From Mesorhizobium sp. NZP2298 (lineage in GTDB: Bacteria; Pseudomonadota; Alphaproteobacteria; Rhizobiales; Rhizobiaceae), in contig NZ_CP033365.1 in the NCBI RefSeq assembly GCF_013170825.1, forward strand, positions 6,150,001-6,214,000: 64,000 nucleotides of DNA, given 5' to 3'. The stretch's first letter is position 1, and each line of letters opens with the position of its first letter. This document shows positions 35,530-46,151 of this stretch, piece by piece. The position numbers and the translations under genes were made by a program. Below the pieces are notes generated by a model that made no database searches, had not been told where the DNA came from, and saw only the letters and a program-made list of their open reading frames with translations.

Positions 35530-35936
35530 CTATCTGCCGCCGTCCTCGCCGCCACCTCCGCGACGATGCAATCGGCTATGTCGTATGGCTGCTCGTGCTC
35601 CCAGAAACGCAGTACTCGCCAACCTTGGGAATATAGGTGAACGTCCGTTTCGTGATCGCGATCGGTGTTGCGCTTGAATTTTCTCGACCAAAAGTCCGAG
35701 TTTGTCTTGGCTAGCGAACCATGGACAGGACAACAGTGCCAGAAACATCCGTCGAGAAAGATGGCGATCTTCTTCTTGGGAAACGCGACGTCGCACGTTC
35801 TGCGTGGCATCCCAGGAAGCGAAAAGTGAACTCGATATCTCAGTCCGCGTGCGAATAGCAATGAGCGAACCGATCGTTCGAAAGCGTTGTCTCGGCTTGG
35901 CGTCCTCCTCATTCTGTGACTCGCTGGACTTGACAT
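35526..35936 (-). CDS. vsr: Vsr, very-short-patch repair endonuclease
   Basis: 136 residues from an ATG at 35936 with GGAG six bases upstream. The Vsr signature is complete: RRTCDVAFPKKKIAIFLDGCFWHCCPVHG, KTNSDFWSRKFKRNTDRD, GWRVLRFWEHEQ. Vsr nicks T:G mismatches created when 5-methylcytosine deaminates, and its genes commonly accompany cytosine methylases. Here the methylase is DruM, 12 kb away in the same locus. The vsr 3' end overlaps the druE 3' end by four bases in convergent orientation, supporting long association. Confidence 0.92.
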   Translation of the reverse strand: MSSPASHRMRRTPSRDNAFERSVRSLLFARGLRYRVHFSLPGMPRRTCDVAFPKKKIAIFLDGCFWHCCPVHGSLAKTNSDFWSRKFKRNTDRDHETDVHLYSQGWRVLRFWEHEQPYDIADCIVAEVAARTAADS

Positions 35937-36202
35937 TCGATCTCCTACCTGCGCGAGGCCGCGGCACATCACAGCAACTGGATCGCAGATGTTGAACCTC
36001 CACGCGGCTGAACGCAGTGTCGGCGCGGAACGAAATTCACATGCAGCAATTATCGATGCAAACTAAGCATGGTGCTTGCATGCCTACTTGAGCGCGTCGC
36101 CCAAGATTTCGGGGCATAGCCGAAAATCTCAACATGGTGTCGTTGCGGGCCAGGCGCGCTATTTTGCCCAACTCTATAACGAACCAAACGCCGGGGGCAG
36201 CT

Positions 36203-36796
36203 ATGTGCAATGACTACGAGCAGCATATCGCCTGGGCCGAATATTGCCGGATGATGCAATCGATGGCGCTCGATATTCCGAGCCACCAAACCGAACTGGA
36301 TTTGCCCCTGGCGGACGACATCCGCATCAATGACCCCGCTCCGATTATGCGCGCCGCGGGTGACACGATGGAACTCACGCGGATGACCTTTGCTTTTCCC
36401 CCATCCGGTCCCAAAGGCGGGCCAGTCTTCAACTTCCGCTCTGAAGGCCGGAGTTTCGGCAACAGCAAACGCTGCCTCATCCCGGCATCAGCCTTCTTCG
36501 AATTCACCGGGAAGAAATATCCAAAAGCGAAACATCGCTTCACGCTGAACGATGCCCCGTTCATGGCAATCGCGGGACTGTGGCGCGATGGCGAAGGCAA
36601 CAAGCCACCTACATTCACGATGCTGACGACGGAGCCTGGACCCGACGTTGCGCCCATTCACAATCGTCAGATCGTAGTGTTGCGCCCGGAGGATTGGGCT
36701 GCATGGATCCATCTCACGAAACCTGAGGCCGACATACTGAAGGCCTTACCCGCAGGGTCGCTGACGGCACAAACCGTGCGAGAAGGGACTGGCTGA
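36203..36796 (+). CDS. SOS-response-associated peptidase (SRAP/YedK-type)
   Basis: An ATG at 36203 gives MCN..., placing the essential Cys at position 2. YedK/HMCES proteins use that N-terminal Cys to crosslink abasic sites in single-stranded DNA. The family motifs NDPAPIMRAAGD, NFRSEGRSFGNSKRCLIPASAFFEF, FMAIAGLWRD, TFTMLTTEPGPDVAPIHNRQIVVL (with the conserved H.R) are present. It is 197 residues, slightly short because the C-terminal region is trimmed. Standing alone between vsr and a protease gene, it fits the DNA-repair theme of the neighbourhood. Confidence 0.9.
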   Translation: MCNDYEQHIAWAEYCRMMQSMALDIPSHQTELDLPLADDIRINDPAPIMRAAGDTMELTRMTFAFPPSGPKGGPVFNFRSEGRSFGNSKRCLIPASAFFEFTGKKYPKAKHRFTLNDAPFMAIAGLWRDGEGNKPPTFTMLTTEPGPDVAPIHNRQIVVLRPEDWAAWIHLTKPEADILKALPAGSLTAQTVREGTG

Positions 36797-36950
36797 CTTC
36801 GATGCTAGGCATTTTGTTGCCAGGATGGCGCCTGCCAGCCTGAATTTACATCATCCTAACATAGATCGGACCACATAACGTCAGAGCAGCGTGAGTGCAG
36901 GAACAACAAGTCTAGGAAGTGCGGGGCAGCGCAACTAGCGAAAGTCGCTG

Positions 36951-37790
36951 CTATCGTCCCGCGGACGAGGAGCCTTCGGCCATTAGGTTCTTCAATAGCG
37001 GCGCAAGAATGGGTAGAGGGCACCCGAAGATGACACGCTGTTTCGGAAGCCAAGCACTCTGCAACGCGACAACCCAATACCGAACAGCTTTCTCGCCCTC
37101 GATCCGAAAGCCGAATATCGGTCCGCCGCTCATGCCAACTATATCATTGATAGGTAGGCTTCCGCCGATTTCTGCAATGAAGCGAGGGTATGTCGTTTGG
37201 CGCGTGCCTTGTGGCGCCGCCTCCCGGCGCGACACCCATATCATTGTCGGTGAAACTGCTCCGTTACCCCGGGAGTCGACGAAGGGCGAGGTTGATTCGC
37301 GAGGAAGACCCAGCACGGCATAGCCATCAAAATCAACACGGTGTTGGTGTATCCACCGTTCCTCGTCGAGTGCAATCGTTCCATTTTTTGCCAGAAGATT
37401 GACGTAGTATGGACGCAGGACAATCGCGCCGAAATCAAGCCCCTGTTCGTCGTCATCGATGAAGAAGAACGGTTCGCTGCTTATATCAAACGGAACTGGC
37501 TTGTCGCTGACGCGGCCCTTCGCGAAGGTGTCGGCCAGAACCACATCAACGATCTCTACTCTGACGTCGGCGAGTTTTTGTTTGAGGTCAGCCAGAACGT
37601 GGCCCGCTGTTAGAAAGCAGACCGAACCCGCGATATCAATCAGCGTTCCAATGTAGGCGGCAAAGGATAGGGCGTCGTTTTTAGAGGCGTTGGCCAATCG
37701 ATAGGTGACACAGATCGCCAAGAGATGACGGCCAAAGAACTCCAGTGCGTCGCCATGTCCCCAACCTGGACTGTCATCGGTCTGGTCCAT
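36951..37790 (-). CDS. Trypsin-like serine protease
   Basis: 279 residues. A complete chymotrypsin-fold triad can be read: FLTAGHVL (H64), GLDFGAIVL (D119) and NDIVGMSGGPIFGF (S221). There is no signal peptide or membrane helix, so it should be cytoplasmic. Many cytoplasmic trypsin-like proteins belong to antiphage or conflict systems, where they are activated by a partner; no such partner is obvious next door apart from the metallopeptidase gene starting divergently at 38012. No family name is assigned. Confidence 0.75.
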   Translation of the reverse strand: MDQTDDSPGWGHGDALEFFGRHLLAICVTYRLANASKNDALSFAAYIGTLIDIAGSVCFLTAGHVLADLKQKLADVRVEIVDVVLADTFAKGRVSDKPVPFDISSEPFFFIDDDEQGLDFGAIVLRPYYVNLLAKNGTIALDEERWIHQHRVDFDGYAVLGLPRESTSPFVDSRGNGAVSPTMIWVSRREAAPQGTRQTTYPRFIAEIGGSLPINDIVGMSGGPIFGFRIEGEKAVRYWVVALQSAWLPKQRVIFGCPLPILAPLLKNLMAEGSSSAGR

Positions 37791-38011
37791 CTATTCGACT
37801 CAAGAACTCGCCACTTCATTCGCCAGACTGCATGATCGTCATCAGCAAGGCAAACGACTCGAAACGACATGGAGTGGTCCAGCGGATCAATGAACACCGT
37901 TGCCCCTAGCCCTTTCGGTGAATCGCCGTTGTTTCACAACTGAATGCCTCGACACGGACTGTAGACAATTGTTATCCAGCTGTGTTGAAGCAGAGGGGAG
38001 ACACGACACGC

Positions 38012-39331
38012 ATGTCAGATTTCGTGAGGGCGTGGATGGCCGAACGAAGGGAAAGCCGCTTCCCCAACGTCGTAACCATGGCCTTTTTCTCTCCTCATTC
38101 CCAAATGGTTACTTTGGAACAATACAGCCGCACGGACTTGCCCAAAGCGCTCCTGGCCAACGACCACCGCAAGGCCGCGGAGATTTTGGCGACCATAAGT
38201 CACGAACTCACGCATTGGGCTGACCTAGTGGGGACCATTTGGGGACGCACTTTTATGAAACGCGTCTATCAAGCCTTCAGGCTGCTTCCCACACCGGAGA
38301 AACCACCCTCGGAGGTGGATTTCCCTTCGTTCGTGGATCTTCACGACGAAGCGCGCCGCATGACGTTTCCGAAATATTATCAGACCGTAGTGGAAGCCAA
38401 CCAGCCTCATAGCGCCGCGCACCCCTGGCAAATCGGCTTCTCGGCCGGCCAGGAGATCGACCCCTTAGGCAGATTGGATCCGACCAAACCTATCCTATTC
38501 GTTCGCTTCCTCGACCATAAAACCGGCGCTCTCCTTATACGCCAACCGCTGACCGTCGGTGCTCTCCTAGAAACAACGGCGGTAGCGTCCGAGTATTCGG
38601 TTGTCCGTACTTATCTCGAGGCCAAGGTGCCCGAAAACCAAAGGACGGCTATGGGCGACGACGTAACGAAGGACGCTCTTTCCAGACTATACGCACCGAG
38701 TCTGACCCTGTACTCCGCACCGGTCCACCTGTTTGCGCACTACGCCGGCATCAAGGACGCTGCTTTAGCGTATCGGCAAGCCGCCACCATCGCCCACATT
38801 TGTCTCAACCTCTGTGACGACCATTTTGAGGGCATCAAACTGCCTGAGAGCATGGCTCTGTGGGCGAACCTGTACCCAGCCTTTAAACAGAGGGGCGACC
38901 GCGCATTTGCGTTCGCGGTGATCTGTTCCAATCTTGAGGTATGGCAGGATGGTATTGACGAGACCAACTGGATCGATAGAGCGCTCATTCGCGCGGGTCT
39001 CCCGGATCGTCAATCGATCATAGAGCAGGCAACAGAAGTGATCGCGATGCATCAGCCCGGAGGAAACGGAACTCCCTTTGACGAGGCTGAACGCTACATG
39101 CTTGAGCTAGGCCTACTGGCCGCGAGGGGTCGATCCAACAACCCGGCGTTTAGCCCGATGCACGCTCAATCTTATATGGGCGTGGTTCCGCCAATGTTCG
39201 ATTCGGAGGGTGAAATCTATCTGTTCCCGAACGACAAATTCGAACTTACAAGATTCGTGCCTGAGGCTATGATCGAATTGGACTGGGCTCTGTACGGATA
39301 TACCCGCAACCTTCTTTCGGGTTGTCGCTAA
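38012..39331 (+). CDS. HExxH putative metallopeptidase
   Basis: An ATG at 38012 behind GGGGAGA gives 439 residues; a GTG at 37982 would add ten. ATISHELTHWADLVG contains a gluzincin-type HExxH (H64, E65, H68), and LLETTAVASEYS (E187, E194) may supply the third zinc ligand. No signal peptide. The rest is helical and unrecognised. The location beside a cytoplasmic serine protease and an unknown gene suggests one functional module. Substrate unknown. HExxH alone occurs by chance, but the ET.A..SE element downstream strengthens the call. Confidence 0.65.
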   Translation: MSDFVRAWMAERRESRFPNVVTMAFFSPHSQMVTLEQYSRTDLPKALLANDHRKAAEILATISHELTHWADLVGTIWGRTFMKRVYQAFRLLPTPEKPPSEVDFPSFVDLHDEARRMTFPKYYQTVVEANQPHSAAHPWQIGFSAGQEIDPLGRLDPTKPILFVRFLDHKTGALLIRQPLTVGALLETTAVASEYSVVRTYLEAKVPENQRTAMGDDVTKDALSRLYAPSLTLYSAPVHLFAHYAGIKDAALAYRQAATIAHICLNLCDDHFEGIKLPESMALWANLYPAFKQRGDRAFAFAVICSNLEVWQDGIDETNWIDRALIRAGLPDRQSIIEQATEVIAMHQPGGNGTPFDEAERYMLELGLLAARGRSNNPAFSPMHAQSYMGVVPPMFDSEGEIYLFPNDKFELTRFVPEAMIELDWALYGYTRNLLSGCR

Positions 39332-39365
39332 GCGTGCTGAGGGTCGCGGGACACGCTCTGACGAA

Positions 39366-40022
39366 TTACGAGACGTACTCCATCGGACCTAAGCCGAAGG
39401 GAACGCTTTCAATAGCCCGAAAGCCACCGTCGAAGTGCTCGATAGCCTTCCAGGCTAGCAACGATGCTAGCAATGCCGAAATCTCGTTGCTGTTCTGGCC
39501 TTTGACGTAACCGTAGGAGTCGACCAGGACACGTCCTGCATCGGCGAGATCCTGCTCGGAGACTTTTCCCTTAACAACTGAGATTTGGTTCATGTGGTGA
39601 AGCAGCGCCGCCTCCCCGTAGCCGATGGGCTGCGCATATGCTCGCAACCAAGCCAGCGCGATGGCTAGCAGAAAGCTGGGAAACGTTGACGGCCATGTTG
39701 CGACGAGCACGGGAAGAGCGGTCATGGTAATTGCCGGCATAGAGGCGAAAGGATCCCGCGTCAGATTGGAAAGTTTGAGAGAATAGGCGAGTTGCCGGCG
39801 CTTTCGCACCAGCACCATTCCCAGAACTCCTTCGCGGCGAGGCGAGATGATCTCAGAAGGAGCTTCCTGCCAACGACTATCGGCGGTGTCGCTGAGCGCG
39901 TTGATCGCACCGTCGAGCTCAGAATCGGTCAGCTTGGTCAACGGTGAGAGCGAAGGGACTTCATCCAGTAATGCCCTGATCGACAAGAGCTCAGTCGACG
40001 TCAGCGATTGCGCGTTCTTCAT
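39366..40022 (-). CDS. Unknown protein, convergent with the metallopeptidase
   Basis: 218 residues. An N-terminal helical region (LTSTELLSIRALLDEVPSLS...LTDSELDGAINALSD) is followed by basic EGVLGMVLVRKRRQLAYSL and a mildly hydrophobic middle (PAITMTALPVLVATWPSTFPSFLLAIALAWLRAYAQ). No family is recognised. The coding frame has normal codon use and the product has balanced composition, which supports a real gene. It could belong with the preceding peptidase module or be independent. Confidence 0.6.
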   Translation of the reverse strand: MKNAQSLTSTELLSIRALLDEVPSLSPLTKLTDSELDGAINALSDTADSRWQEAPSEIISPRREGVLGMVLVRKRRQLAYSLKLSNLTRDPFASMPAITMTALPVLVATWPSTFPSFLLAIALAWLRAYAQPIGYGEAALLHHMNQISVVKGKVSEQDLADAGRVLVDSYGYVKGQNSNEISALLASLLAWKAIEHFDGGFRAIESVPFGLGPMEYVS

Positions 40023-40123
40023 GGTGCTCCACTATCCTTGTTCGTGCCTTGAGTTGGGGCGCTCTGAGCCGCCGCGTGACGCACCCACCAACTATGGCAT
40101 TTACCGTTTGGGGGCTCCAGCAC

Positions 40124-43100
40124 CTACTTGAAATCCCGCGTCTTTACCTTGATCTGGTCGATGTGCAGATAGGGATCGATGATGTCGCGCGGCCTTGGTC
40201 CTTTCGGCAGCCCGCGCGGGTCAGGCGTCGGGCTGCCGTGATGAAATTCATCACCGCGCCCATGCGGCAGCGGGAAGGCAGTATCCCGATCGCCAACGCT
40301 GGCGAGATCGGCCGAAAGATCGCTCAGCCGATGCGCAACGAGATGCACCACGTCGCCTTCCCTTTGGATACGCCCGTAAACGCCGATCATGCCCGCGGAG
40401 AGCACCACCCTGCGGTACTTTTCAAACACCTTGACCCAAACGACCAGATTGGCGATGCCGGTCTCATCCTCCAGCGTGATGAACATGACGCCCTTGGCCG
40501 AGCCGGGTCGCTGCCGGACCAGCACGAGGCCTGCTGCCTCCAGCCATTGACCATCACGCGCCTGCATGGCCTCGCGGCACGAGACGATGCGCTTGCGGTG
40601 CAGGTCGGCACGCAGAAAGGACACAGGGTGATCGCGCAAGGTCAGCCCGACATGGCCGTAATCTTCAACGACCTCGCCGCCTGATGTCATGGCCCGCAAT
40701 GCCACGACCGGCTCCTGGATTTCCGGCACCGTTTGCTGCTCGCGAGCCGAGGCCGCCGCAAACAGCGGCAGCGGCTCGTCGCGCAGCGCCTTGATCGCCC
40801 ACAGTGCCTCACGCCTCTCCAGCGATAGGGAGGGTTGGAACGCGTCGGCCTGGGCGAGCTCAACCAGAGAGGCCGCGGGCACGCCGGCGCGATGCCAAAG
40901 GTCATCCACCGACGCAAAGGGCTGGTCGGCACGGATGGTGACGATCGTTGCCGCGTCGACATTGGCTAGGCCACGGACCATGCGCATGCCAAGACGCACG
41001 GCGAACCGGTCCCCGTCCTCAGTGGGCTCAAGCGTGCAGTCCCAGCGCGAGGTGTTCACGCAGACCGGGCGCACCTCAACACCATGGTCGCGGGCGTCAC
41101 GAACGATCTGCGCTGGGGCGTAAAAGCCCATCGGCTGGGCGTTGAGGAGAGCGGCGCAGAAGACATCTGGGTGATGGCATTTCAGCCAGGACGAGGCGTA
41201 GGCGATCAGGGCGAAGCTCGCGGCATGGCTTTCGGGAAAGCCATAGCTGCCGAAGCCCTCGAGCTGCTTGAAGGTCTTTTCGGCAAACTCGCGCTCATAG
41301 CCGTTCTTGACCATGCCGCCGACCAGCTTAGCGCCGAAGCTGGACACGCCGCCAGTATGCTTGAAGGTTGCCATGGCACGGCGCAGCTGATCGGCCTCGC
41401 CCGGCGTGAAGCCCGCGCATTCGATCGCCACCCGCATCGCCTGTTCCTGGAACAGCGGCACACCAAGCGTTTTTCCGAGCACTTTTTCCAACTCAGGCTT
41501 GGGATAAACGACGTCTTCCTTGCCCTCGCGCCGGCGCAGATAGGGGTGCACCATGTCGCCCTGGATCGGTCCTGGCCGCACGATCGCCACCTCTATGACC
41601 AGGTCGTAGAAAGTCCGCGGCTTGATGCGCGGCAGCATCGACATCTGGGCGCGGGATTCGATCTGGAAGGTACCGAGCGTATCGGCCTTGCGGATCATCG
41701 CATAGGTGCGCGGATCCTCGGCCGGGATTGTTGCGAGATCGAGCGTGATGCCCTTGTGCTGCGCCAGCAGATCGAAGCCGCGTTTCATGCAGGACAGCAT
41801 GCCGAGCGCCAGCACGTCGACCTTCATGAACTTCAGCGCGTCGATATCATCCTTGTCCCATTCGATGACCTGACGATCCTCCATCGCGGCGGGCTCGATC
41901 GGCACCAGATCATCGAGCCTGTCGCGGGTCAGCACGAAACCGCCGGGGTGCTGCGACAAATGCCGCGGCGCGCCGATCAGCTGCCTGGCCAGATCGAGCG
42001 CCAGCCGCAGGCGGCGGTCGCCGAGATTGAGGTTCAGCTCCTCGGCATGTTTCGGCTGAACGCCTTCGTCCGACCAGCCCCAGACTTGCGACGACAACAT
42101 CTTGATGAGGTCTTCGGGCAGACCCAGAGCCTTGCCGACATCACGCAGGGCGCCTTTCGAGCGATAACGGATGACGGTTGAGCACAGTGCTGCATGCTCA
42201 CGGCCGTAGGTGTCGAACACCCATTGCATGACGATTTCGCGCCGCTCATGTTCGAAATCGACGTCGATGTCTGGCGGCTCGCGACGCTCTTCCGAGACAA
42301 AGCGCTCGAACAGAAGATCATTGCGGTCGGGGTCGATCGAGGTGATGCCCAGCACATAGCAGACGGCGCTGTTGGCGGCCGAGCCCCTGCCCTGACACAG
42401 AATGTCCTGGCTGCGGGCAAAGCGTACGATCGAATTCACCGTCAGAAAATACGGCGCGTATTGCAGCTTCTCAATGAGCTGCAATTCATGCTTGAGCGTG
42501 GCGATAACCTTGTCGGGCACCCCTTCGGGAAAACGCTCCTCGGCACCTTCCCAGGTCAGCTTCTCCAGCGCCTGCTGTGGCGTCAGGCCTGGCAGCATGC
42601 GCTCCTCGGGATATTGATAGGCGAGTTCATCGAGCGAGAACCGGCAGCGCTGAGCGATTTCGAGAGTACGGGCGAGCGCTTCGGGGTAGCGACCAAAAAG
42701 CCGTGCCATTTCATCTGATGGTTTCAGGTAACGATCGGCATGTCGCTCGCGCCGAAAACCGGCATTGTCGATCGTGACATTGTGCCGGATGCAGGTGACG
42801 ACATCTTGCAGGATGCGCCGTGACGGTTCATGGAACAGTACATCGTTGGTAACGACCGTCGGCACGCCGGCCTGTCCGGCAAGGTTGGACAGGGCGTGCA
42901 GCCGCAACGCGTCATTGGGACGGCGGCGCAGCGTCAGCGCCATGTAAGCCCGATCGCCAAATGCCTCGCTCAGCCGCCGCAGCCAAAGGGAACATGTATC
43001 GTCGGCCTGGTCAGGAACGAACACCGCAACGAAGCCCTCGCCATAAGCGACGACGTCTGCCCAATGCAGCACGCATTTCGCCTTGCCGCCCCGTTTCTTG

Positions 43101-43390
43101 CCCAAAGACAGCAAGCGGCAAAGCCGCGAGTAGGCCGCACGATCGGTCGGATAGACCAGGATGGAAATCTCTTCGGCCAAATCCAGCCGGCAGCCGACGA
43201 TCAGCCTGACGCCGGTCGCCTTCGCCGCCTCGTGCGCCCGGACAATGCCAGTCAGGCTGTTGCGGTCACAGATGGCAAGTGCGGGCATGTCCATGATCGC
43301 GGCCTGCGCAAACAATTCCTCGCAGGAGCTGGCGCCGCGCAGAAAAGAAAAATGCGAGGTGCATTGCAGTTCGATATAGGACGCGGTCAT
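40124..43390 (-). CDS. dnaE2: ImuC/DnaE2, error-prone DNA polymerase III alpha-like
   Basis: 1088 residues. The PHP domain opens with [26 protein letters not shown]. Polymerase core segments include [63 protein letters not shown] and [19 protein letters not shown] with the catalytic Asp residues. An OB-fold region ([28 protein letters not shown]) is near the C-terminus. DnaE2 performs mutagenic translesion synthesis with ImuA and ImuB. Its start overlaps the imuB stop by four bases. Confidence 0.95.
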   Translation of the reverse strand: MTASYIELQCTSHFSFLRGASSCEELFAQAAIMDMPALAICDRNSLTGIVRAHEAAKATGVRLIVGCRLDLAEEISILVYPTDRAAYSRLCRLLSLGKKRGGKAKCVLHWADVVAYGEGFVAVFVPDQADDTCSLWLRRLSEAFGDRAYMALTLRRRPNDALRLHALSNLAGQAGVPTVVTNDVLFHEPSRRILQDVVTCIRHNVTIDNAGFRRERHADRYLKPSDEMARLFGRYPEALARTLEIAQRCRFSLDELAYQYPEERMLPGLTPQQALEKLTWEGAEERFPEGVPDKVIATLKHELQLIEKLQYAPYFLTVNSIVRFARSQDILCQGRGSAANSAVCYVLGITSIDPDRNDLLFERFVSEERREPPDIDVDFEHERREIVMQWVFDTYGREHAALCSTVIRYRSKGALRDVGKALGLPEDLIKMLSSQVWGWSDEGVQPKHAEELNLNLGDRRLRLALDLARQLIGAPRHLSQHPGGFVLTRDRLDDLVPIEPAAMEDRQVIEWDKDDIDALKFMKVDVLALGMLSCMKRGFDLLAQHKGITLDLATIPAEDPRTYAMIRKADTLGTFQIESRAQMSMLPRIKPRTFYDLVIEVAIVRPGPIQGDMVHPYLRRREGKEDVVYPKPELEKVLGKTLGVPLFQEQAMRVAIECAGFTPGEADQLRRAMATFKHTGGVSSFGAKLVGGMVKNGYEREFAEKTFKQLEGFGSYGFPESHAASFALIAYASSWLKCHHPDVFCAALLNAQPMGFYAPAQIVRDARDHGVEVRPVCVNTSRWDCTLEPTEDGDRFAVRLGMRMVRGLANVDAATIVTIRADQPFASVDDLWHRAGVPAASLVELAQADAFQPSLSLERREALWAIKALRDEPLPLFAAASAREQQTVPEIQEPVVALRAMTSGGEVVEDYGHVGLTLRDHPVSFLRADLHRKRIVSCREAMQARDGQWLEAAGLVLVRQRPGSAKGVMFITLEDETGIANLVVWVKVFEKYRRVVLSAGMIGVYGRIQREGDVVHLVAHRLSDLSADLASVGDRDTAFPLPHGRGDEFHHGSPTPDPRGLPKGPRPRDIIDPYLHIDQIKVKTRDFK

Positions 43391-44910
43391 CCAAAGATGC
43401 CGTGCAGGAACCAGCGATGCGAACCGGTCGCGGCATCCTCGCCGTCGCCGGCGCGAAAAATCCAGAACCGCTCGCCGGCTTCATCCTCAACCTGGAAGTA
43501 GTCACGCACGGCGGCAAGCTCGGCGTCACGTTTCCACCACTCGCCGAACACCCGCTCGGGACCATCGGCACGCTTCACTCTTCGACGAATACCTCTCCAG
43601 GTAAAACTGGCCGGCGGATGATCGGGCAGCAGCGCTATCGCCTCGATCCGTTCCGGCATAGCGAACAAGCGGGCCGGGCGTGGCCAATGGTCCGGCCATG
43701 CCTCGCCCGTTTCCACCGAGGCCGGCGCTACGCGCCGCAATGAGCGCTCCGGCACGTCGCTGGCAACCGGAGTAAACCGATAGAGCTTTTCCTCGCCGAC
43801 ACGATTGCCGAGTATGTCGATCAGGTCCGAGATGTCAGCGTCGCGTTGCTCGAGGAGCGATGAAATGGTTTGCCGGGGTGTCAGCGGTTCGGCCAGGGGT
43901 GCCGACAAGCGCAACAGCTCGATGCCGAAGCCCGGATCGACCGTCTCGATCTTGTCGCAGAGCAACCGGGTCAGCCGTTTCACATCGCGGACCGGCAAGG
44001 CAGTGCCGACGCGAATGGCTTCGACGCGGTTGTCGACGCGGTAAAGCAGCAGGTCGAGCCGGCGGGCGCCAAGGCCCTTGGTCTCCAGTTCGGCACACAG
44101 CACCTGAACAAGCTTGCCGACATAGCGGGCGATCGTCTCGGCCGCGCCGATGGGCTCACCAAAGGCACGTTTGACCTCGACCACATCGGCTGGCCGCACT
44201 GGCTCTATCGGATCGGCGAGGCGGCCAGTGGCCTGGTCAAGGCGACGGCCGAGTTCCGGCCCGAAGCGCAGGGTGAGCGGTGCGCGGGGCTGCTTCAGAA
44301 GCTCACCCACCCTGTCGAAACCCAAAACCCGAAGACCGCTGACGATCGCATCGGGCAACCGCAGTGCCGCGATGGGCAGAGGCAGGATCGCATCGCAGGT
44401 TGCGTTGGCGGCGACCACGCTGACGGTCTGCCTGACGTATCGCGCAACGGCGTGAGCGGCACCCCAGCTATCCGCAATGGCTGCCCGCGCCAGGAAGCCG
44501 ACCTGGCCGAGGCGTTCGACCATATCGACCAGCATCAAGCGTTCGCCGCCATGAAGGTGATCGGCGCCGGTGGTGTCCATGACCAATCCGTCCGGAGGAT
44601 CCACAGCGACGATCGGCGCGTAGCGCCGCAATGCCCACAAAGCCAGCCGTTCCAATGCCTCCGCGTCGGCCTCGGGTTCGGCATCCATGACCGCCAGCCC
44701 CTGCACGAGGGCCTGTGCTTTCGTCGCCGGCATTCCGACGCGCAAGCCGGCCTCCAGTGCCACGCGGTCGGCTGCAACCACCAAACGGCGGTTGCCGTGC
44801 CGCCCGACAAGCACCAAGGGCCTATCCGGTGGCGGCGAGACGTCGCCCAATTTCCTTCTGAGCCGGTCGGTCGACCAGCTTGGAAGGAAGAGCGAGACGA
44901 CCCTTTGCAT
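43387..44910 (-). CDS. imuB: ImuB, Y-family polymerase-like mutasome scaffold
   Basis: An ATG at 44910 gives ~507 residues beginning [20 protein letters not shown], typical of ImuB; the frame is open to 44949. Y-family-like segments such as [20 protein letters not shown] and [16 protein letters not shown] are present, but the acidic catalytic residues of true Y-family polymerases are not evident, as expected for ImuB, which binds the clamp and bridges ImuA and DnaE2. The gene overlaps imuA by ~89 bases. Confidence 0.94.
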   Translation of the reverse strand: MQRVVSLFLPSWSTDRLRRKLGDVSPPPDRPLVLVGRHGNRRLVVAADRVALEAGLRVGMPATKAQALVQGLAVMDAEPEADAEALERLALWALRRYAPIVAVDPPDGLVMDTTGADHLHGGERLMLVDMVERLGQVGFLARAAIADSWGAAHAVARYVRQTVSVVAANATCDAILPLPIAALRLPDAIVSGLRVLGFDRVGELLKQPRAPLTLRFGPELGRRLDQATGRLADPIEPVRPADVVEVKRAFGEPIGAAETIARYVGKLVQVLCAELETKGLGARRLDLLLYRVDNRVEAIRVGTALPVRDVKRLTRLLCDKIETVDPGFGIELLRLSAPLAEPLTPRQTISSLLEQRDADISDLIDILGNRVGEEKLYRFTPVASDVPERSLRRVAPASVETGEAWPDHWPRPARLFAMPERIEAIALLPDHPPASFTWRGIRRRVKRADGPERVFGEWWKRDAELAAVRDYFQVEDEAGERFWIFRAGDGEDAATGSHRWFLHGIFG

Positions 44911-45586
44911 CACAAGCCTCCACTTCGATATCGAGTGTTTCGCCTCCACGAGACCGGATCAGTTCAAGTTGCCATCGCGCCCGGCCAATACCCGGCACGG
45001 GCAGCGGCCGCGACGGCAGGACAGAAACCCGCCAGCGGGTGACAGACGCCGTCGGCTGCCCGAAATCGGCAGCTTCGGTCTGGCGGCGCCAGCGGCGGAT
45101 GGCGATGCCCATCGCGCCCGAGCCTTCCGATGCAAGCTGCAAACGTCGCGACGCTGTCATCGACAGCCGGGCAACCTCGGCAACCACAGCCCCAAGCCCC
45201 ACGTGCCTCAGACCTTCCTCGAAGCAGGCGAGCAAGGATTTGTCGTCACCGGCTTCGACATAAATCACCCGGTCGGGGTGCAGTCCGACCTGGGCGATTG
45301 CCGGCGCAAACAGATCCTGGCGCGTCACGCACCACAGCACCTTGCCTTGCGTCCTGGCTGCAATTCCTGCCGCGAAAAGCGACGCGGCAGCACCATCGAT
45401 CGCGCCATTGCCGCCACCGGCAACCTCATGCAGAGCACCAAGCGCCACACCGCCCCCGGGCAGGTGGCTGTCGATAGAGGAAATGCCGAAAGGAAGCACC
45501 GCTCTTTCGCGCGTATTGCCGCCTTCGAGCCGCGCAATGCGATTTCGAAGATCGGAAATGGCAGCGTTTGACGCCGATGCACTCAT
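44822..45586 (-). CDS. imuA: ImuA, RecA-like mutasome protein
   Basis: 254 residues. LPFGISSIDSHLPGGGVALGALHEVAGGGNGAIDGAAASLFAAGIAARTQGKVLWCVTRQDLFAPAIAQVGLHPDRVIYVEAGDDKSLLACFEEGLRH follows the RecA/SulA-like ImuA pattern, with a degenerate P-loop. First gene of the imuA-imuB-dnaE2 operon. A LexA box lies 31 bases upstream of the start. The C-terminal 40 codons are shared with imuB in another frame. Confidence 0.93.
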   Translation of the reverse strand: MSASASNAAISDLRNRIARLEGGNTRERAVLPFGISSIDSHLPGGGVALGALHEVAGGGNGAIDGAAASLFAAGIAARTQGKVLWCVTRQDLFAPAIAQVGLHPDRVIYVEAGDDKSLLACFEEGLRHVGLGAVVAEVARLSMTASRRLQLASEGSGAMGIAIRRWRRQTEAADFGQPTASVTRWRVSVLPSRPLPVPGIGRARWQLELIRSRGGETLDIEVEACDAKGRLALPSKLVDRPAQKEIGRRLAATG

Positions 45587-45617
45587 CTGTCCCCTGAACG
45601 CGAAAAGCTTGCGGTAT

Positions 45618-45632
45618 GTTCCTCATTTGTTC
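45618..45632. promoter_or_regulatory. LexA box (GTTC-N7-GTTC) of the imu operon
   Basis: GTTC at 45618-45621 and GTTC at 45629-45632 with seven bases between them form the alphaproteobacterial LexA operator. It is 31 bases upstream of the imuA start, which predicts DNA-damage induction of imuA-imuB-dnaE2. Confidence 0.85.
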
Positions 45633-46151
45633 TCTTCCTAATAAAGAGTCAATGGCATGTGAGGTGGCGTTGCGGAAGAAACGTTTGGCGCGAACGCTGC
45701 CTCGGGACACCGATAGAGTCGTTTGCCGACAGGACGATACGGTCGAAGGCCACTATGCCGCTCTGGACGTCGCGCCGGCGACTGCCGGCGCCCAAAGGAA
45801 AGACGGCGCATAAACCGCAGTCCTGCGCGCGTCCGCAATGCGGACATTGTCGCGCGCGGGACGGAGGAAATTCGCCCCCGCCGCGGGCGGTTAACAGGAC
45901 AGCCGTAGGAGCGTCAGCATAGCGCCGGCCGCAGGACGGGACGCGGGACCGACTGTCCCCGTCCGCGGTGGTCCGCGTGTAGCATCGGCCCATGAATGCA
46001 GTTGCCTTGGGAACCTGGGACGAAGTGCCGATCATTGTCTGCTGGCTACCGTATTGAAAAAACAGACCTTATTCCACTGTTGCCAAGAGCCTATTGACTC
46101 CAATGTTCTTATTTTGTTCACTGTCGATACGATTGGCACAGGAGGCGAACC
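45633..46151. other. Intergenic region left of the unknown gene cluster
   Basis: About 520 bases. Overlapping short ORFs exist on both strands with Arg-rich, low-complexity products and no ribosome-binding sites. I see no gene. The promoter for the plus-strand genes from 46152 should lie in the AT-richer stretch around 46050-46140. Confidence 0.45.

Noticed and set aside
37640..37897. Minus-strand ORF overlapping the serine protease start
   Set aside because: It is an alternate-frame reading of the protease gene's 5' part with no start signal or motif.
43870..45042. Plus-strand ORF of 390 codons
   Set aside because: Antisense to imuB and imuA; no ribosome-binding site and no homology pattern.
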